Shown here: positions 25,225-33,843 of the stretch, piece after piece
Layout: every line of letters starts with the position of its first letter
Position numbering within the stretch: position 1 is the first letter of the stretch
The notes under the pieces: model-generated
Databases searched by the model: none
Seen by the model: the letters and a program-made list of their open reading frames with translations, nothing else
What the model was told of the DNA's origin: nothing
Program-made: the position numbers and the translations under genes
Assembly: GCF_900099645.1 (NCBI RefSeq)
Contig: NZ_FMTL01000004.1
Span: forward strand, 124,001-188,000
Direction: 5' to 3'
From: Pseudomonas peli
Lineage (GTDB): Bacteria; Pseudomonadota; Gammaproteobacteria; Pseudomonadales; Pseudomonadaceae
Length of the DNA: 64,000 nucleotides

Positions 25225-26142
25225 TTAGAAATACCCCTGACGTTTTTTCTCTTCCATGGAACCGGCAGCATCGTGGTCGATGACGCGGCCCTGGCGCTCG
25301 GAAGTACGGGTCAGGAGCATTTCCTGAATAATGTCAGTGAGGCTGGTGGCCGTGGATTCCACCGCGCCGGTCAGCGGGTAGCAGCCGAGGGTACGGAAGC
25401 GCACCATCTTCTTGGTGATACGCGCTTTCTCTTCATCCGAGAGGTGCTCAAGGATGCGATCGTCGTCGATCATGATCAGCGTGCCATTCTTCTCGATCAC
25501 TTCACGCTCGGCGGCGAAGTAGAGCGGCACGATCGGAATCTGCTCAAGGTAGATGTACTGCCAGATGTCCAGCTCGGTCCAGTTGGACAGCGGGAACACA
25601 CGGATCGACTCGCCCTTCTTGACGTTGCCGTTGTACACATTCCACAGCTCGGGACGCTGGTTCTTCGGGTCCCAGCGGTGCTTGCTGTCGCGGAAGGAAT
25701 ACACACGCTCTTTAGCGCGGGATTTTTCTTCGTCGCGGCGCGCGCCACCGAAGGCGGCGTCAAAGCCGTACTTGTCCAGCGCCTGCTTGAGGCCCTCGGT
25801 CTTCATCACGTCGGTGTGCTTGGCACTGCCGTAGGTGAAGGGGTTCATGTCCTGCGCCACGCCATCGGGGTTGATGTGGGTGATCAGGTCCAGGCCGTAC
25901 TCGTTGACCATCTTCTCGCGGAAGCTGTACATCTCCTGAAACTTCCAGCGCGTGTCGACGTGCATCACCGGGAACGGCAGCTTCCCAGGAAAGAACGCCT
26001 TGCGTGCCAGGTGCAGCATCACGGCGGAGTCTTTACCGATGGAATAGAGCATTACCGGGTTGTCGAATTCGGCGGCCACTTCACGAATGATGTGGATACT
26101 TTCCGCCTCCAGCTGTTTCAGGTGGGTCAGTTTATCGAGCAT
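25225..26142 (-). CDS. cysD: Sulfate adenylyltransferase subunit 2 (CysD)
   Basis: Catalytic subunit that joins ATP and sulfate into APS, working with CysN. 305 aa, normal length. N-type ATP pyrophosphatase motif MLYSIGKDSAVMLHLARKAF at about 31-50, then PFPVMHVDTRWKFQEMY, and FGGARRDEEKSRAKERVYSF near 130-149. First gene of cysD-cysNC, with a 1-base gap before cysNC. A short palindrome (TAGATCG-AAA-CGATCTA, 26234-26250) lies about 92 bp upstream of the start. Confidence 0.97.
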   Translation of the reverse strand: MLDKLTHLKQLEAESIHIIREVAAEFDNPVMLYSIGKDSAVMLHLARKAFFPGKLPFPVMHVDTRWKFQEMYSFREKMVNEYGLDLITHINPDGVAQDMNPFTYGSAKHTDVMKTEGLKQALDKYGFDAAFGGARRDEEKSRAKERVYSFRDSKHRWDPKNQRPELWNVYNGNVKKGESIRVFPLSNWTELDIWQYIYLEQIPIVPLYFAAEREVIEKNGTLIMIDDDRILEHLSDEEKARITKKMVRFRTLGCYPLTGAVESTATSLTDIIQEMLLTRTSERQGRVIDHDAAGSMEEKKRQGYF

Positions 26143-26284
26143 GGCTACTCACGAAATGCGATGTGTTTGGGCCGGCGGGCCGTGGACGAGGGCGCACTCT
26201 AGCACAGCACCCACTTCTAATCAGGAGCCCAGTTAGATCGAAACGATCTAGCTTTATACCTGCCGGGAAGGCGGTAATTGCGCC

Positions 26285-27043
26285 TCAGATTGGGTTTGGG
26301 CAATCAATAAACAGATGCTCAATAGCAAAGCGCCGCGCCAGATAATCACCCAACGCCTGCACACCGTAACGCTCGGTAGCGTGATGGCCGGCGGCAATAA
26401 AGCTGATGCCATTCTCGCGAGCGCTGTGGAAGGTCTGCTCGGACGCTTCACCGGTCAGGTACAGATCAACCCCAGCGGCAATCGCCTGATCGACATACCC
26501 CTGACCGCCGCCGGTGCACCAACCGACTCGACGAATCATCTCGTCGCCTTCGACCAGCAGTGGTTTGCGGCCAAGCACCTGATGCACATGGCGGGCGAAA
26601 TCGCGCGGGCTCATGGCCTCGGCCAGCGAGCCGATTAGACCGACGGTGCGCGGATTCTCTGGCTCCAGCGGGCCTTCCACGGTAATACCCAGCTGAGCGG
26701 CCAGCTGCACGTTGTTGCCAACATCGGGGTGCACATCCAGTGGCAGGTGATAGGCCAGCAGGCTGATGTCGTTGGCCAGCAGGGTCTGCAGACGACGGCG
26801 CTTCATCCCGGTGATGCAGGGATTCTCGCCCTTCCAGAAGTAACCGTGATGCACCAGTAGCACATCGGCGTCGGCTTCAACCGCAGCCTCGATCAGCGCC
26901 TGACTGGCGGTCACGCCGCTGACGATACGCCGCACCTGTGGCCGGCCCTCGACCTGCAGGCCATTGGGACAGTAATCACTGATGCGCGCGGCATTCAGGT
27001 AGCGGTCGGCTTCTTCCACCAGGGTAGCCAGGGCAATGGCCAT
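26285..27043 (-). CDS. Nif3-like dinuclear metal centre protein (YbgI/DUF34 family)
   Basis: Conserved toroidal hexamer with a dinuclear metal site; the precise role is not settled, although GTP cyclohydrolase-related or metal-chaperone roles have been suggested for the family. 252 aa. Metal ligands are probably in DVLLVHHGYFWKGENP (near 59-74) and the C-terminal ISFIAAGHHATERYGVQALG (near 214-233). The ATG at 27043 follows AAGGAA. It is divergent from algW, with 111 bp between them. Confidence 0.92.
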   Translation of the reverse strand: MAIALATLVEEADRYLNAARISDYCPNGLQVEGRPQVRRIVSGVTASQALIEAAVEADADVLLVHHGYFWKGENPCITGMKRRRLQTLLANDISLLAYHLPLDVHPDVGNNVQLAAQLGITVEGPLEPENPRTVGLIGSLAEAMSPRDFARHVHQVLGRKPLLVEGDEMIRRVGWCTGGGQGYVDQAIAAGVDLYLTGEASEQTFHSARENGISFIAAGHHATERYGVQALGDYLARRFAIEHLFIDCPNPI

Positions 27044-27097
27044 AGGGTTTCCTTATCAACAGGTGTGCAGGCGCTGCTTTATTCGCAGCCACCTCTC

Positions 27098-27103
27098 TAT
27101 AAT
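27098..27103 (+). promoter_or_regulatory. Candidate -10 element (TATAAT) upstream of algW
   Basis: A perfect TATAAT 51 bp before the algW ATG. The -35 region (around 27075) is a poor match, so the promoter is only a candidate. Confidence 0.4.
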
Positions 27104-27154
27104 GGCGCACCTTAAGGGGCGCATCCGCCCCCGGCAACCCTCAGGATTGGATCG

Positions 27155-28297
27155 ATGTTCAAGGCCCTGCGTTTCCTCGGCTGGCCCCTGTTGGTCGGTG
27201 TGCTGTCAGCACTGCTGATCATGCAGTATTTCCCCCAGTGGGTCGGCTTGCCGGGGCAGGACGTGCACGTGCGCCAGGCACCGTTCTACAGCCGCATGCA
27301 GGAAGGTCCGGTTTCCTATGCCGACGCGGTGAATCTGGCCTCGCCGGCCGTCGCCAACCTGTACACCACCAAGTTCGTCAACAAACCTGCGCATCCATTG
27401 TTCGAGGACCCGCAGTTTCGCAAGTTCTTCGGCGATAACCTGCCCAAGCAACGGCGTATGGAGTCGAGCCTCGGCTCGGCAGTGATCATGAGCCCGGAAG
27501 GCTACTTGCTGACCAACAACCATGTGGTCGCGGGTGCTGATCAGATCGTGGTGGCTCTGAAAGATGGCCGCGAGACCCTGGCTCGCATCATTGGCAGCGA
27601 CCCGGAAACTGACCTCGCGGTGCTGAAAATCGACCTGCAGGACCTGCCGTTTATCACCCTCGGTCGCTCAGACAATATCCGCATTGGCGACGTCAGCCTG
27701 GCCATCGGCAACCCGTTCGGCGTTGGCCAAACCGTGACCATGGGCATCATCAGCGCCACCGGGCGCAACCAGCTGGGCCTCAACACCTACGAAGACTTCA
27801 TCCAGACCGACGCGGCGATCAACCCCGGCAACTCCGGCGGCGCCCTGGTGGATGCCTACGGCAACCTGGTGGGTATCAACACCGCGATTTTCTCCAAGTC
27901 CGGCGGCTCACAAGGCATCGGCTTTGCCATCCCGGTCAAACTGGCGATGGATGTAATGCAGGCGATTATCGAGCACGGCCAGGTGATTCGCGGCTGGCTG
28001 GGCATCGAAGTACAACCGTTGACCCCAGAGCTGGCGGAATCCTTCGGTATGGACGGCCGCCCCGGGATCGTCGTGGCCGGCATTTACCGCGACGGCCCCG
28101 CGCAGAAAGCCGGCCTACAGCCAGGCGACCTGATCCTCAGCATCGATGGCGAAGCCGCCGGCGATGGCCGCCGCTCGATGAACCAGGTGGCGCGCGCCAA
28201 GCCGGGTGAGAAGATCAGCATCGACATCCTGCGCAACGGCAAGCCCCTGAAACTGACCGCTGAGATCGGTGTAAGACCACCCGTCAACGGCAGCTAA
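27155..28297 (+). CDS. algW: Periplasmic stress-sensing serine protease AlgW (DegS-type)
   Basis: Membrane-anchored HtrA protease that cleaves the anti-sigma factor MucA when misfolded envelope proteins bind its PDZ domain, releasing AlgU. 380 aa. N-terminal TM anchor (WPLLVGVLSALLIMQYFP), trypsin-like domain with catalytic triad H123 (TNNHVV), D153 (ETDLAVLKI) and S227 (NPGNSGGAL), then one PDZ domain (about 280-370) including GWLGIEVQPL and AGLQPGDLILSIDGE. A single PDZ and a membrane anchor fit DegS/AlgW rather than MucD/DegP. AGGA precedes the ATG. Confidence 0.94.
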   Translation: MFKALRFLGWPLLVGVLSALLIMQYFPQWVGLPGQDVHVRQAPFYSRMQEGPVSYADAVNLASPAVANLYTTKFVNKPAHPLFEDPQFRKFFGDNLPKQRRMESSLGSAVIMSPEGYLLTNNHVVAGADQIVVALKDGRETLARIIGSDPETDLAVLKIDLQDLPFITLGRSDNIRIGDVSLAIGNPFGVGQTVTMGIISATGRNQLGLNTYEDFIQTDAAINPGNSGGALVDAYGNLVGINTAIFSKSGGSQGIGFAIPVKLAMDVMQAIIEHGQVIRGWLGIEVQPLTPELAESFGMDGRPGIVVAGIYRDGPAQKAGLQPGDLILSIDGEAAGDGRRSMNQVARAKPGEKISIDILRNGKPLKLTAEIGVRPPVNGS

Positions 28298-28347
28298 CCC
28301 TCCTCCTTTTTCACTTTGCGCAACGCAAGCGATAACTCTTCTCAATT

Positions 28348-28370
28348 TTAATGTTATGTTATTACATTAA
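28348..28370 (+). promoter_or_regulatory. Zur-like palindrome upstream of the TonB receptor
   Basis: A 23-bp AT-rich palindrome with 7-bp perfect arms TTAATGT (28348-28354) and ACATTAA (28364-28370) around TATGTTATT, 23 bp before the start codon. It matches the ATGTTATnnTATnACAT form of gammaproteobacterial Zur sites as I remember them much better than a Fur box. This suggests zinc-dependent repression of the receptor operon. Confidence 0.55.
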
Positions 28371-28393
28371 ATACAGCAGAAGGATGTCTCCCC

Positions 28394-30478
28394 TTGCGCG
28401 CCGCCCACGCCTTACTCGCCAGCCTGCTGCTTCCCAGCACCTTTGCTGCAGCAGCAGAAAACCCCGTTGAGCTCTCTGCCACCACCGTCACCGCCCGCCA
28501 GGAACGAGCAGATGGCCCGGTTCAGGGTTACCGCGCCACCCGCTCGGCCAGCGCGACGCGTACCGATACGCCGATTGCCCAGATTGCCCAGAGCATCAAT
28601 GTGGTACCCGCACAGGTGCTCGATGACCTGGGTACCTCGCGCATCGACCGCGCCCTGGACTTTGCCGGCGGCGTGTCCAGGCAGAACAACTTCGGCGGCC
28701 TGACCTTCCTCAATTACAGCGTGCGCGGCTTCACCACCGGCGAGCTGTACAAAAACGGCTTCGCCATCAACCGTGGCAGCTACAGTTCGCCGGACGCCTC
28801 CGGCATTGAGCGCATCGAAGTACTCAAAGGCCCGGCTGCCAGCTTGTATGGCCGTGGCGACCCGGGCGGCATGATCAATATCGTCAGCAAGAAGCCGCAG
28901 GCCGAGGCTTTCAGCCAGCTCAAGGCCAGCGCCGGCAGCTGGGACCGCTACCGCAGCAGTCTGGACGTCAACACCCCGCTGAATGACGACGCCACTCTGC
29001 TGTCGCGGGTCAACCTGGCGGTCGAGGACAACCAGAGCTTTCGCGACCATGTCGGCAGTGAGCGGCAGATCGTCAGTCCGTCGCTAAGCTGGCAGCTGAA
29101 CCCCGATACCCTGTTACTGATCGAGAGCGAATTCACCCGCACCGAATCGGTATTCGACCGTGGCATACCGGCAGTGAACAACCGCATGGGCGCGGTGAAA
29201 GACTCCACGTTTATGGGCGAACCGAACGACGGCAGCATCCGCAACGACAACCAGATGCTGCAGGTCAGCCTGGAACGCTACCTCAATGACAGCTGGAAGC
29301 TACGCCTGGCCAACCACTACGCCCAAGGTCGCCTCCAAGGCAATAGCTCCGAGCCGTCACGCCTGGTCGGCGACACCCTGACGCGTTTCTATCGCCAGCG
29401 CAGCTTCGAATGGAACGACAGCATCACCCAAGCCGAACTGCATGGCAGCTTCAACCTCGACAGCTGGCAGCACCAGACTCTCGCCGGGCTGGAGTACGAG
29501 AACTACCGCAACAGCCAGAAGTACCCGCAAAGCGCGACCACCCTGGGCTACGGCCAGAACATCTACCAACCGCAGTACGGCCAGGCCAAGCCGGCCATCG
29601 TCAATCCCAACGACTTCTTCGAGCATACCGAGAGCTTTGCCCTCAATTTGCAGGATCAGATCAGCTTCAGCGAACGCCTGAGTGGCCTGATCGGCGCGCG
29701 CTTCGAGCGCTTCGAACAGACCGCGCTGAACCGCAGCACCCGGGTCAGCAACGAACAGAACAAGGATGTCACCACCGCGCGCACAGGGCTGCTCTATCAA
29801 CTGACGCCGCAGATCGGGGTGTTCGCCAACGCCTCCACCTCGTTCAAGCCCAACAGCATCAGCAGCCAGGGCACGGTGTTCAAACCGGAGAAGGGCCTGG
29901 GCTATGAAACCGGGCTGAAGCTCGACCTGCTCGACAGCCGCCTGGGCGCGACCATCGCGCTGTTTCATATCGACAAGGAAAACGTGCTGACCGCCGACCC
30001 GGCCAATCCCGGCGACAGCATCGCGGCCGGCAAAGCGCGCAGCCAGGGCCTGGATATGCAGTTCAGCGGCCAGCTCAGCGATGCCGTACGCATCATTGGT
30101 GCATACGCCTTTATCGATGCCGAAGTCACCGAAGACAACAGCCTGCCAGTCGGAAGCAAGCTGCTCGGCGTCGCCCGCCACAGCGGCAGTCTGCTAACCG
30201 TCTACCAGTTTCAGGAAGGCCGCCTACGCGGCTCGGACATCGGCGCCGCGTTCAACTATGTAGGGGATCGCTCTGGGCAAGCCGGCAGCGACTTCGAGTT
30301 ACCGGCCTACAGCACCGTCGACCTGCTGGCGCGCTATCAGGCCAGTGACGACCTGAGCATCGGCCTGAACCTCAACAACCTGTTCGACCGCGAGTACTAC
30401 GAGCGCGCCTACAACAACGTCTGGGTCATGCCCGGCGACCCACGCAACCTCAGCCTCAGCCTGACCCTTAATCTCTGA
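28394..30478 (+). CDS. TonB-dependent outer-membrane receptor (siderophore-receptor architecture)
   Basis: 22-strand outer-membrane barrel that imports a metal chelate using TonB energy. 694 aa. Signal peptide (LLASLLLPSTFAAAAE), plug domain about 40-165 with SINVVPAQVLDDLG, YSVRGF and IERIEVLKGPAASLYGRGDP, then barrel strands to the C-terminal DPRNLSLSLTLNL. The plug pattern fits the siderophore-receptor group, but the upstream Zur-like site and the downstream DUF4198 gene point to zinc, nickel or cobalt instead; the substrate is unresolved. TTG start at 28394, preceded by AAGGA; the nearby ATG at 28384 is out of frame. Inserted between algW and hisC. Confidence 0.9.
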   Translation: MRAAHALLASLLLPSTFAAAAENPVELSATTVTARQERADGPVQGYRATRSASATRTDTPIAQIAQSINVVPAQVLDDLGTSRIDRALDFAGGVSRQNNFGGLTFLNYSVRGFTTGELYKNGFAINRGSYSSPDASGIERIEVLKGPAASLYGRGDPGGMINIVSKKPQAEAFSQLKASAGSWDRYRSSLDVNTPLNDDATLLSRVNLAVEDNQSFRDHVGSERQIVSPSLSWQLNPDTLLLIESEFTRTESVFDRGIPAVNNRMGAVKDSTFMGEPNDGSIRNDNQMLQVSLERYLNDSWKLRLANHYAQGRLQGNSSEPSRLVGDTLTRFYRQRSFEWNDSITQAELHGSFNLDSWQHQTLAGLEYENYRNSQKYPQSATTLGYGQNIYQPQYGQAKPAIVNPNDFFEHTESFALNLQDQISFSERLSGLIGARFERFEQTALNRSTRVSNEQNKDVTTARTGLLYQLTPQIGVFANASTSFKPNSISSQGTVFKPEKGLGYETGLKLDLLDSRLGATIALFHIDKENVLTADPANPGDSIAAGKARSQGLDMQFSGQLSDAVRIIGAYAFIDAEVTEDNSLPVGSKLLGVARHSGSLLTVYQFQEGRLRGSDIGAAFNYVGDRSGQAGSDFELPAYSTVDLLARYQASDDLSIGLNLNNLFDREYYERAYNNVWVMPGDPRNLSLSLTLNL

Positions 30479-30501
30479 CCCACCACTCAAGGAACCCCAG
30501 T

Positions 30502-31230
30502 ATGCGTACCGTCAAACCCGCCATGCTCACCGCGCTATTTGCCGCCATGCTCGCCGGGCAGGTCCAGGCACACGGCCTGTGGACCGAACAGCGCCGCGGC
30601 CATATCGAAACCATCTACGGCCACGGTGCCGAGGACAACGCTTTCAAGGCCGAGAAAATCAGCGGCGCCTGGGCCTATGACGCCGCCGGTAAGATGATTC
30701 CGGCGACCGTCCAGCGCCTGGAGGATCACGCCCGTCTGCTACCGCTGAAAAACCCGGCGGTGCTCGGCGTAGCCCTGGATAACGGCGCCTGGTCGCTAAC
30801 CCCGGACAAACAGTGGATCAACCAGGGCCGCAGCAAAGTGCCGAACTCGACCGAGTCACTGCACACGTTCAAGTACAGCCTGGCGATTTACCAGGAAGGC
30901 GCCAAGTTGCCGAAGCTGGATCAATTGAAGATGGTTATCCTGCCGGAAGTCGATCCACTCAAGGTCGGCCCCGGCAAGCCGCTGGCCGTGCGGGTGCTGG
31001 TAGATGGCAAACCGGCTGCCGGGGTTGAGCTGGTCGGAGACTACCGTGGCGCGCCGCACCAGGTCAGTGCCACCACCGATGCCGACGGCCGCGCCCAGGT
31101 GCTGGTACGTAACGAAGGGCTGAATATCATCAGCGCGTCCATCGACCTGCCAGTCAAAGGTGACAAGGACATCGAGACGCGCGGCCTGTTTACCTCGCTG
31201 ACCTTCCTCGGCGCAGCGCACCACGAGTAA
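30502..31230 (+). CDS. Periplasmic DUF4198-family protein, probable metal-uptake partner
   Basis: Secreted protein of 242 aa with signal peptide MRTVKPAMLTALFAAMLAGQ and predicted cleavage after VQA, leaving a mature N terminus HGLW. The C-terminal half (about 165-235, LAVRVLVDGKPAAGVELVGD followed by DADGRAQVLV) is an Ig/prealbumin-like fold typical of DUF4198 (COG5266), a family annotated with nickel or cobalt transport. The tail AAHHE is also histidine-bearing. It begins 23 bp after the TonB receptor and must share its transcript. Direct function is unknown; a periplasmic metal-binding role is inferred from context. Confidence 0.8.
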   Translation: MRTVKPAMLTALFAAMLAGQVQAHGLWTEQRRGHIETIYGHGAEDNAFKAEKISGAWAYDAAGKMIPATVQRLEDHARLLPLKNPAVLGVALDNGAWSLTPDKQWINQGRSKVPNSTESLHTFKYSLAIYQEGAKLPKLDQLKMVILPEVDPLKVGPGKPLAVRVLVDGKPAAGVELVGDYRGAPHQVSATTDADGRAQVLVRNEGLNIISASIDLPVKGDKDIETRGLFTSLTFLGAAHHE

Positions 31231-31254
31231 GCCTCAGCCCAAGCCGCAGAAAAG

Positions 31255-31283
31255 AAAAAGCCGGAGCACTGCTCCGGCTTTTT
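31255..31283. terminator. Bidirectional terminator between the DUF4198 gene and hisC
   Basis: 14-bp near-continuous palindrome AAAAAGCCGGAGCA/TGCTCCGGCTTTTT centred at 31269, between convergent genes, with A- and T-runs for both strands. Confidence 0.9.
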
Positions 31284-31295
31284 TACGGCTGCCAG

Positions 31296-32348
31296 TTACA
31301 GACCTTGCAGAGCATCCAGCAGCGCCTGGTTCTGCTCCGGCGTGCCAATGGTGATACGCAGGAACTGGGCAATGCGCTGCTGCTTGAAGTGACGCACGAT
31401 CACGCCCTGCTCACGCAAACCAGCCGCCAGAGTCGCCGCGTCCTTGTCCGGATGGCGGGCAAACACGAAGTTCGCCTGTGATGGCAGCACCTCAAAGCCC
31501 AAGGTTTGCAGCCCGCTAACCACAGCGTCACGACTGTCGATCACCCGCTGGCAGGTCTGCTCGAAGTAAGCCTTATCCTCAAATGCCGCCGCCGCGCCGG
31601 CAATCGCCATACGGTCCAACGGGTAGGAGTTAAAGCTGTTCTTGATCCGCTCCAGCGCTTCGATCAGGTCCGGGTGCCCCACCGCAATGCCGACCCGCAA
31701 TCCGGCCAACGAGCGCGACTTAGACAAGGTTTGGCTGACCAGCAGGTTCGGGTACTTGTCCACCAGACTGATCGCCGTCTCACCGCCGAAGTCGATATAG
31801 GCTTCATCCACCAGCACCACGGTATCCGGGTTGGCCTTGAGCAAACGCTCGATCGCCTCCAGCGCCAGCCCACAGCCAGTCGGCGCATTGGGGTTGGGGA
31901 AGATAATGCCGCCGTTGGGCCGCACGTAATCCTCAACGCGAATCTGGAACTGCTCATCCAGCGGCACCTGCACAAAATCGATGCCATACAGGCCGCAGTA
32001 CACCGGGTAGAAGCTGTAGCTGATATCCGGGAACAGCAGCGGCTGGCCGTGCTGGAATAGACCGTGGAAGGCGTGCGCCAGCACCTCGTCGGAACCGTTG
32101 CCGACAAATACCTGAGCGGTCTGCACGCCGTAATAGTCAGCCACCGCCTGTTTCAGGCGGTCGCTGTTCGGATCCGGGTACAGGCGCAGGTTGTCATTGA
32201 CCTCGGCCTGCATGGCGGCGATGGCCTTGGGCGAAGGACCATAGGGGTTTTCGTTGGTGTTGAGCTTGACCAGCTTGGCCAGCTTCGGCTGCTCACCTGG
32301 CACATAAGGCACTAGGTCTTTGACGAAGGGGCTCCAGAATTTGCTCAT
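31296..32348 (-). CDS. hisC: Histidinol-phosphate aminotransferase
   Basis: PLP enzyme converting imidazole-acetol phosphate to histidinol phosphate in histidine synthesis. 350 aa. PLP lysine in SQTLSKSRSLAGLRVG near 206-221, with TNENPYGPSP near 30-39 and FVGNGSDEVLAHAFHG near 81-96 as family signatures, and DEAYIDFGGE near 173-182. Last gene of the minus-strand murA-hisG-hisD-hisC run, 60 bp after hisD, ending at a bidirectional terminator. Confidence 0.96.
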   Translation of the reverse strand: MSKFWSPFVKDLVPYVPGEQPKLAKLVKLNTNENPYGPSPKAIAAMQAEVNDNLRLYPDPNSDRLKQAVADYYGVQTAQVFVGNGSDEVLAHAFHGLFQHGQPLLFPDISYSFYPVYCGLYGIDFVQVPLDEQFQIRVEDYVRPNGGIIFPNPNAPTGCGLALEAIERLLKANPDTVVLVDEAYIDFGGETAISLVDKYPNLLVSQTLSKSRSLAGLRVGIAVGHPDLIEALERIKNSFNSYPLDRMAIAGAAAAFEDKAYFEQTCQRVIDSRDAVVSGLQTLGFEVLPSQANFVFARHPDKDAATLAAGLREQGVIVRHFKQQRIAQFLRITIGTPEQNQALLDALQGL

Positions 32349-32408
32349 CTGCCCTTCTCTCCTCGAATTCGATTCTGGGGTGAGGCGCGCCTCGCGCGCC
32401 CTGAAAAT

Positions 32409-33719
32409 TCAGTTCTTGATGCGGTATTCGGCGCTACGGGCGTGGGCGGTCAGCGACTCGCCACGGGCCAGCACACTGGCCACCTTGCCCAGTTCCGACG
32501 CACCCTCAGCCGAACAGTGAATGATCGACGAGCGTTTCTGGAAGTCATACACCCCCAGCGGCGAGGAATAACGCGCGGTACCCGAGGTCGGCAGCACGTG
32601 GTTAGGGCCGGCGCAGTAGTCACCCAGGGCCTCGGCGGTGTAACGGCCCATAAAGATCGCGCCAGCGTGACGAATCAGCGGCAGATATTCTTCCGGGTTT
32701 TCCACCGACAGCTCCAGGTGCTCCGGGGCAATGCGGTTAGCCACTTCAATGGCCTGAGCCATGTCGGCCACCTGAATCAGCGCACCACGGCCTTCCAGTG
32801 AGGTGCGTGCAATCGTCTCGCGCTCCAGGGTCGGCAGCAGCTTGGCAATGCTTTCGGCGACGCGATCAAGGAAGGCGGCATCCGGGCTGACCAGGATCGA
32901 CTGGGCGTCTTCGTCGTGCTCGGCCTGGGAGAACAGGTCCATGGCGATCCAGTCCGGATCGGTCTGACCGTCACACACCACCAGAATCTCCGAAGGGCCG
33001 GCGATCATATCGATGCCGACTTTGCCGAATACATGACGCTTGGCAGTGGCGACGTAGATATTGCCGGGCCCCACGATTTTATCCACTGGAGGCACGCTCT
33101 CGGTGCCATAGGCCAACGCAGCCACGGCCTGGGCGCCACCGATGGTAAATACCCGGTCCACGCCAGCGATGCAGGCGGCAGCCAGCACCAGCTCATTGAT
33201 TTCGCCACGTGGAGTCGGCACCACCATCACCACTTCCGGCACGCCAGCGACCTTGGCCGGGATGGCGTTCATCAGCACCGAAGACGGATAGGATGCTTTG
33301 CCACCCGGCACGTACAGACCGGCGCGATCCAGCGGGGTGACCTTTTGCCCCAACACCGTGCCGTCAGCTTCGGTGTAGGTCCAGGAATCCTGTTTCTGCC
33401 GCTCGTGGTAGCTGCGCACGCGCTCGGCGGCTTTTTCCAGGGCGCTGCGCTGCTCCGGCGTGATGCGGGTCAGGGCCAGTTCCAGACGCTCGCGCGGCAG
33501 AATCAGATCCGCCATGGACGCAACATCCAGGCCATCGAACTGCTTGGTGAACTCGACCAGCGCCGCATCGCCGCGCTCACGCACCGCCTTGATGATATCA
33601 AGCACGCGCTGGTTGACCGCGTCGTCCGAGACACTTTCCCAGCTCAGCAGATGATCCAGATGCTGGGCAAAGTCCTGGTCAGCGGCATTGAGTCGGCGGA
33701 TAGCGATTGGAGCGGTCAT
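32409..33719 (-). CDS. hisD: Histidinol dehydrogenase
   Basis: Zn- and NAD-dependent enzyme oxidising histidinol to histidine, the last two steps of the pathway. 436 aa, normal length. Signatures include LYVPGGKASYPSSVLMNAIPA near 128-148, VDKIVGPGNIYVATAKRHVFG, and IDMIAGPSEILVVCDG then AQAEHDEDAQSILVS-like DLFSQAEHDEDAQSI with zinc ligands. The C terminus has LPTSGTARYSSPLGVYDFQKRS. Lies between hisG and hisC on the same strand; a GC-rich hairpin (33817-33835) separates it from hisG. Confidence 0.96.
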   Translation of the reverse strand: MTAPIAIRRLNAADQDFAQHLDHLLSWESVSDDAVNQRVLDIIKAVRERGDAALVEFTKQFDGLDVASMADLILPRERLELALTRITPEQRSALEKAAERVRSYHERQKQDSWTYTEADGTVLGQKVTPLDRAGLYVPGGKASYPSSVLMNAIPAKVAGVPEVVMVVPTPRGEINELVLAAACIAGVDRVFTIGGAQAVAALAYGTESVPPVDKIVGPGNIYVATAKRHVFGKVGIDMIAGPSEILVVCDGQTDPDWIAMDLFSQAEHDEDAQSILVSPDAAFLDRVAESIAKLLPTLERETIARTSLEGRGALIQVADMAQAIEVANRIAPEHLELSVENPEEYLPLIRHAGAIFMGRYTAEALGDYCAGPNHVLPTSGTARYSSPLGVYDFQKRSSIIHCSAEGASELGKVASVLARGESLTAHARSAEYRIKN

Positions 33720-33843
33720 AGCGGGCCTCTTAAATTGGCAAATGCTCGGGCGTCGCTAGGCTACCAAGCCCACCGTATGGACGCCCGAGATAATTGGCTA
33801 TGACACGGATAGGCAGACGCGGCGTAATGCCGCGTTGAGGGTA

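Noticed and set aside
23643..25283. Long plus-strand open frame opposite cysNC
   Set aside because: Again a mirror of a GC-rich coding gene; composition is atypical and no domain is visible.
28311..28340. T-run after algW as a terminator
   Set aside because: A CTCCTTTTTC stretch is present, but no stable hairpin precedes it.
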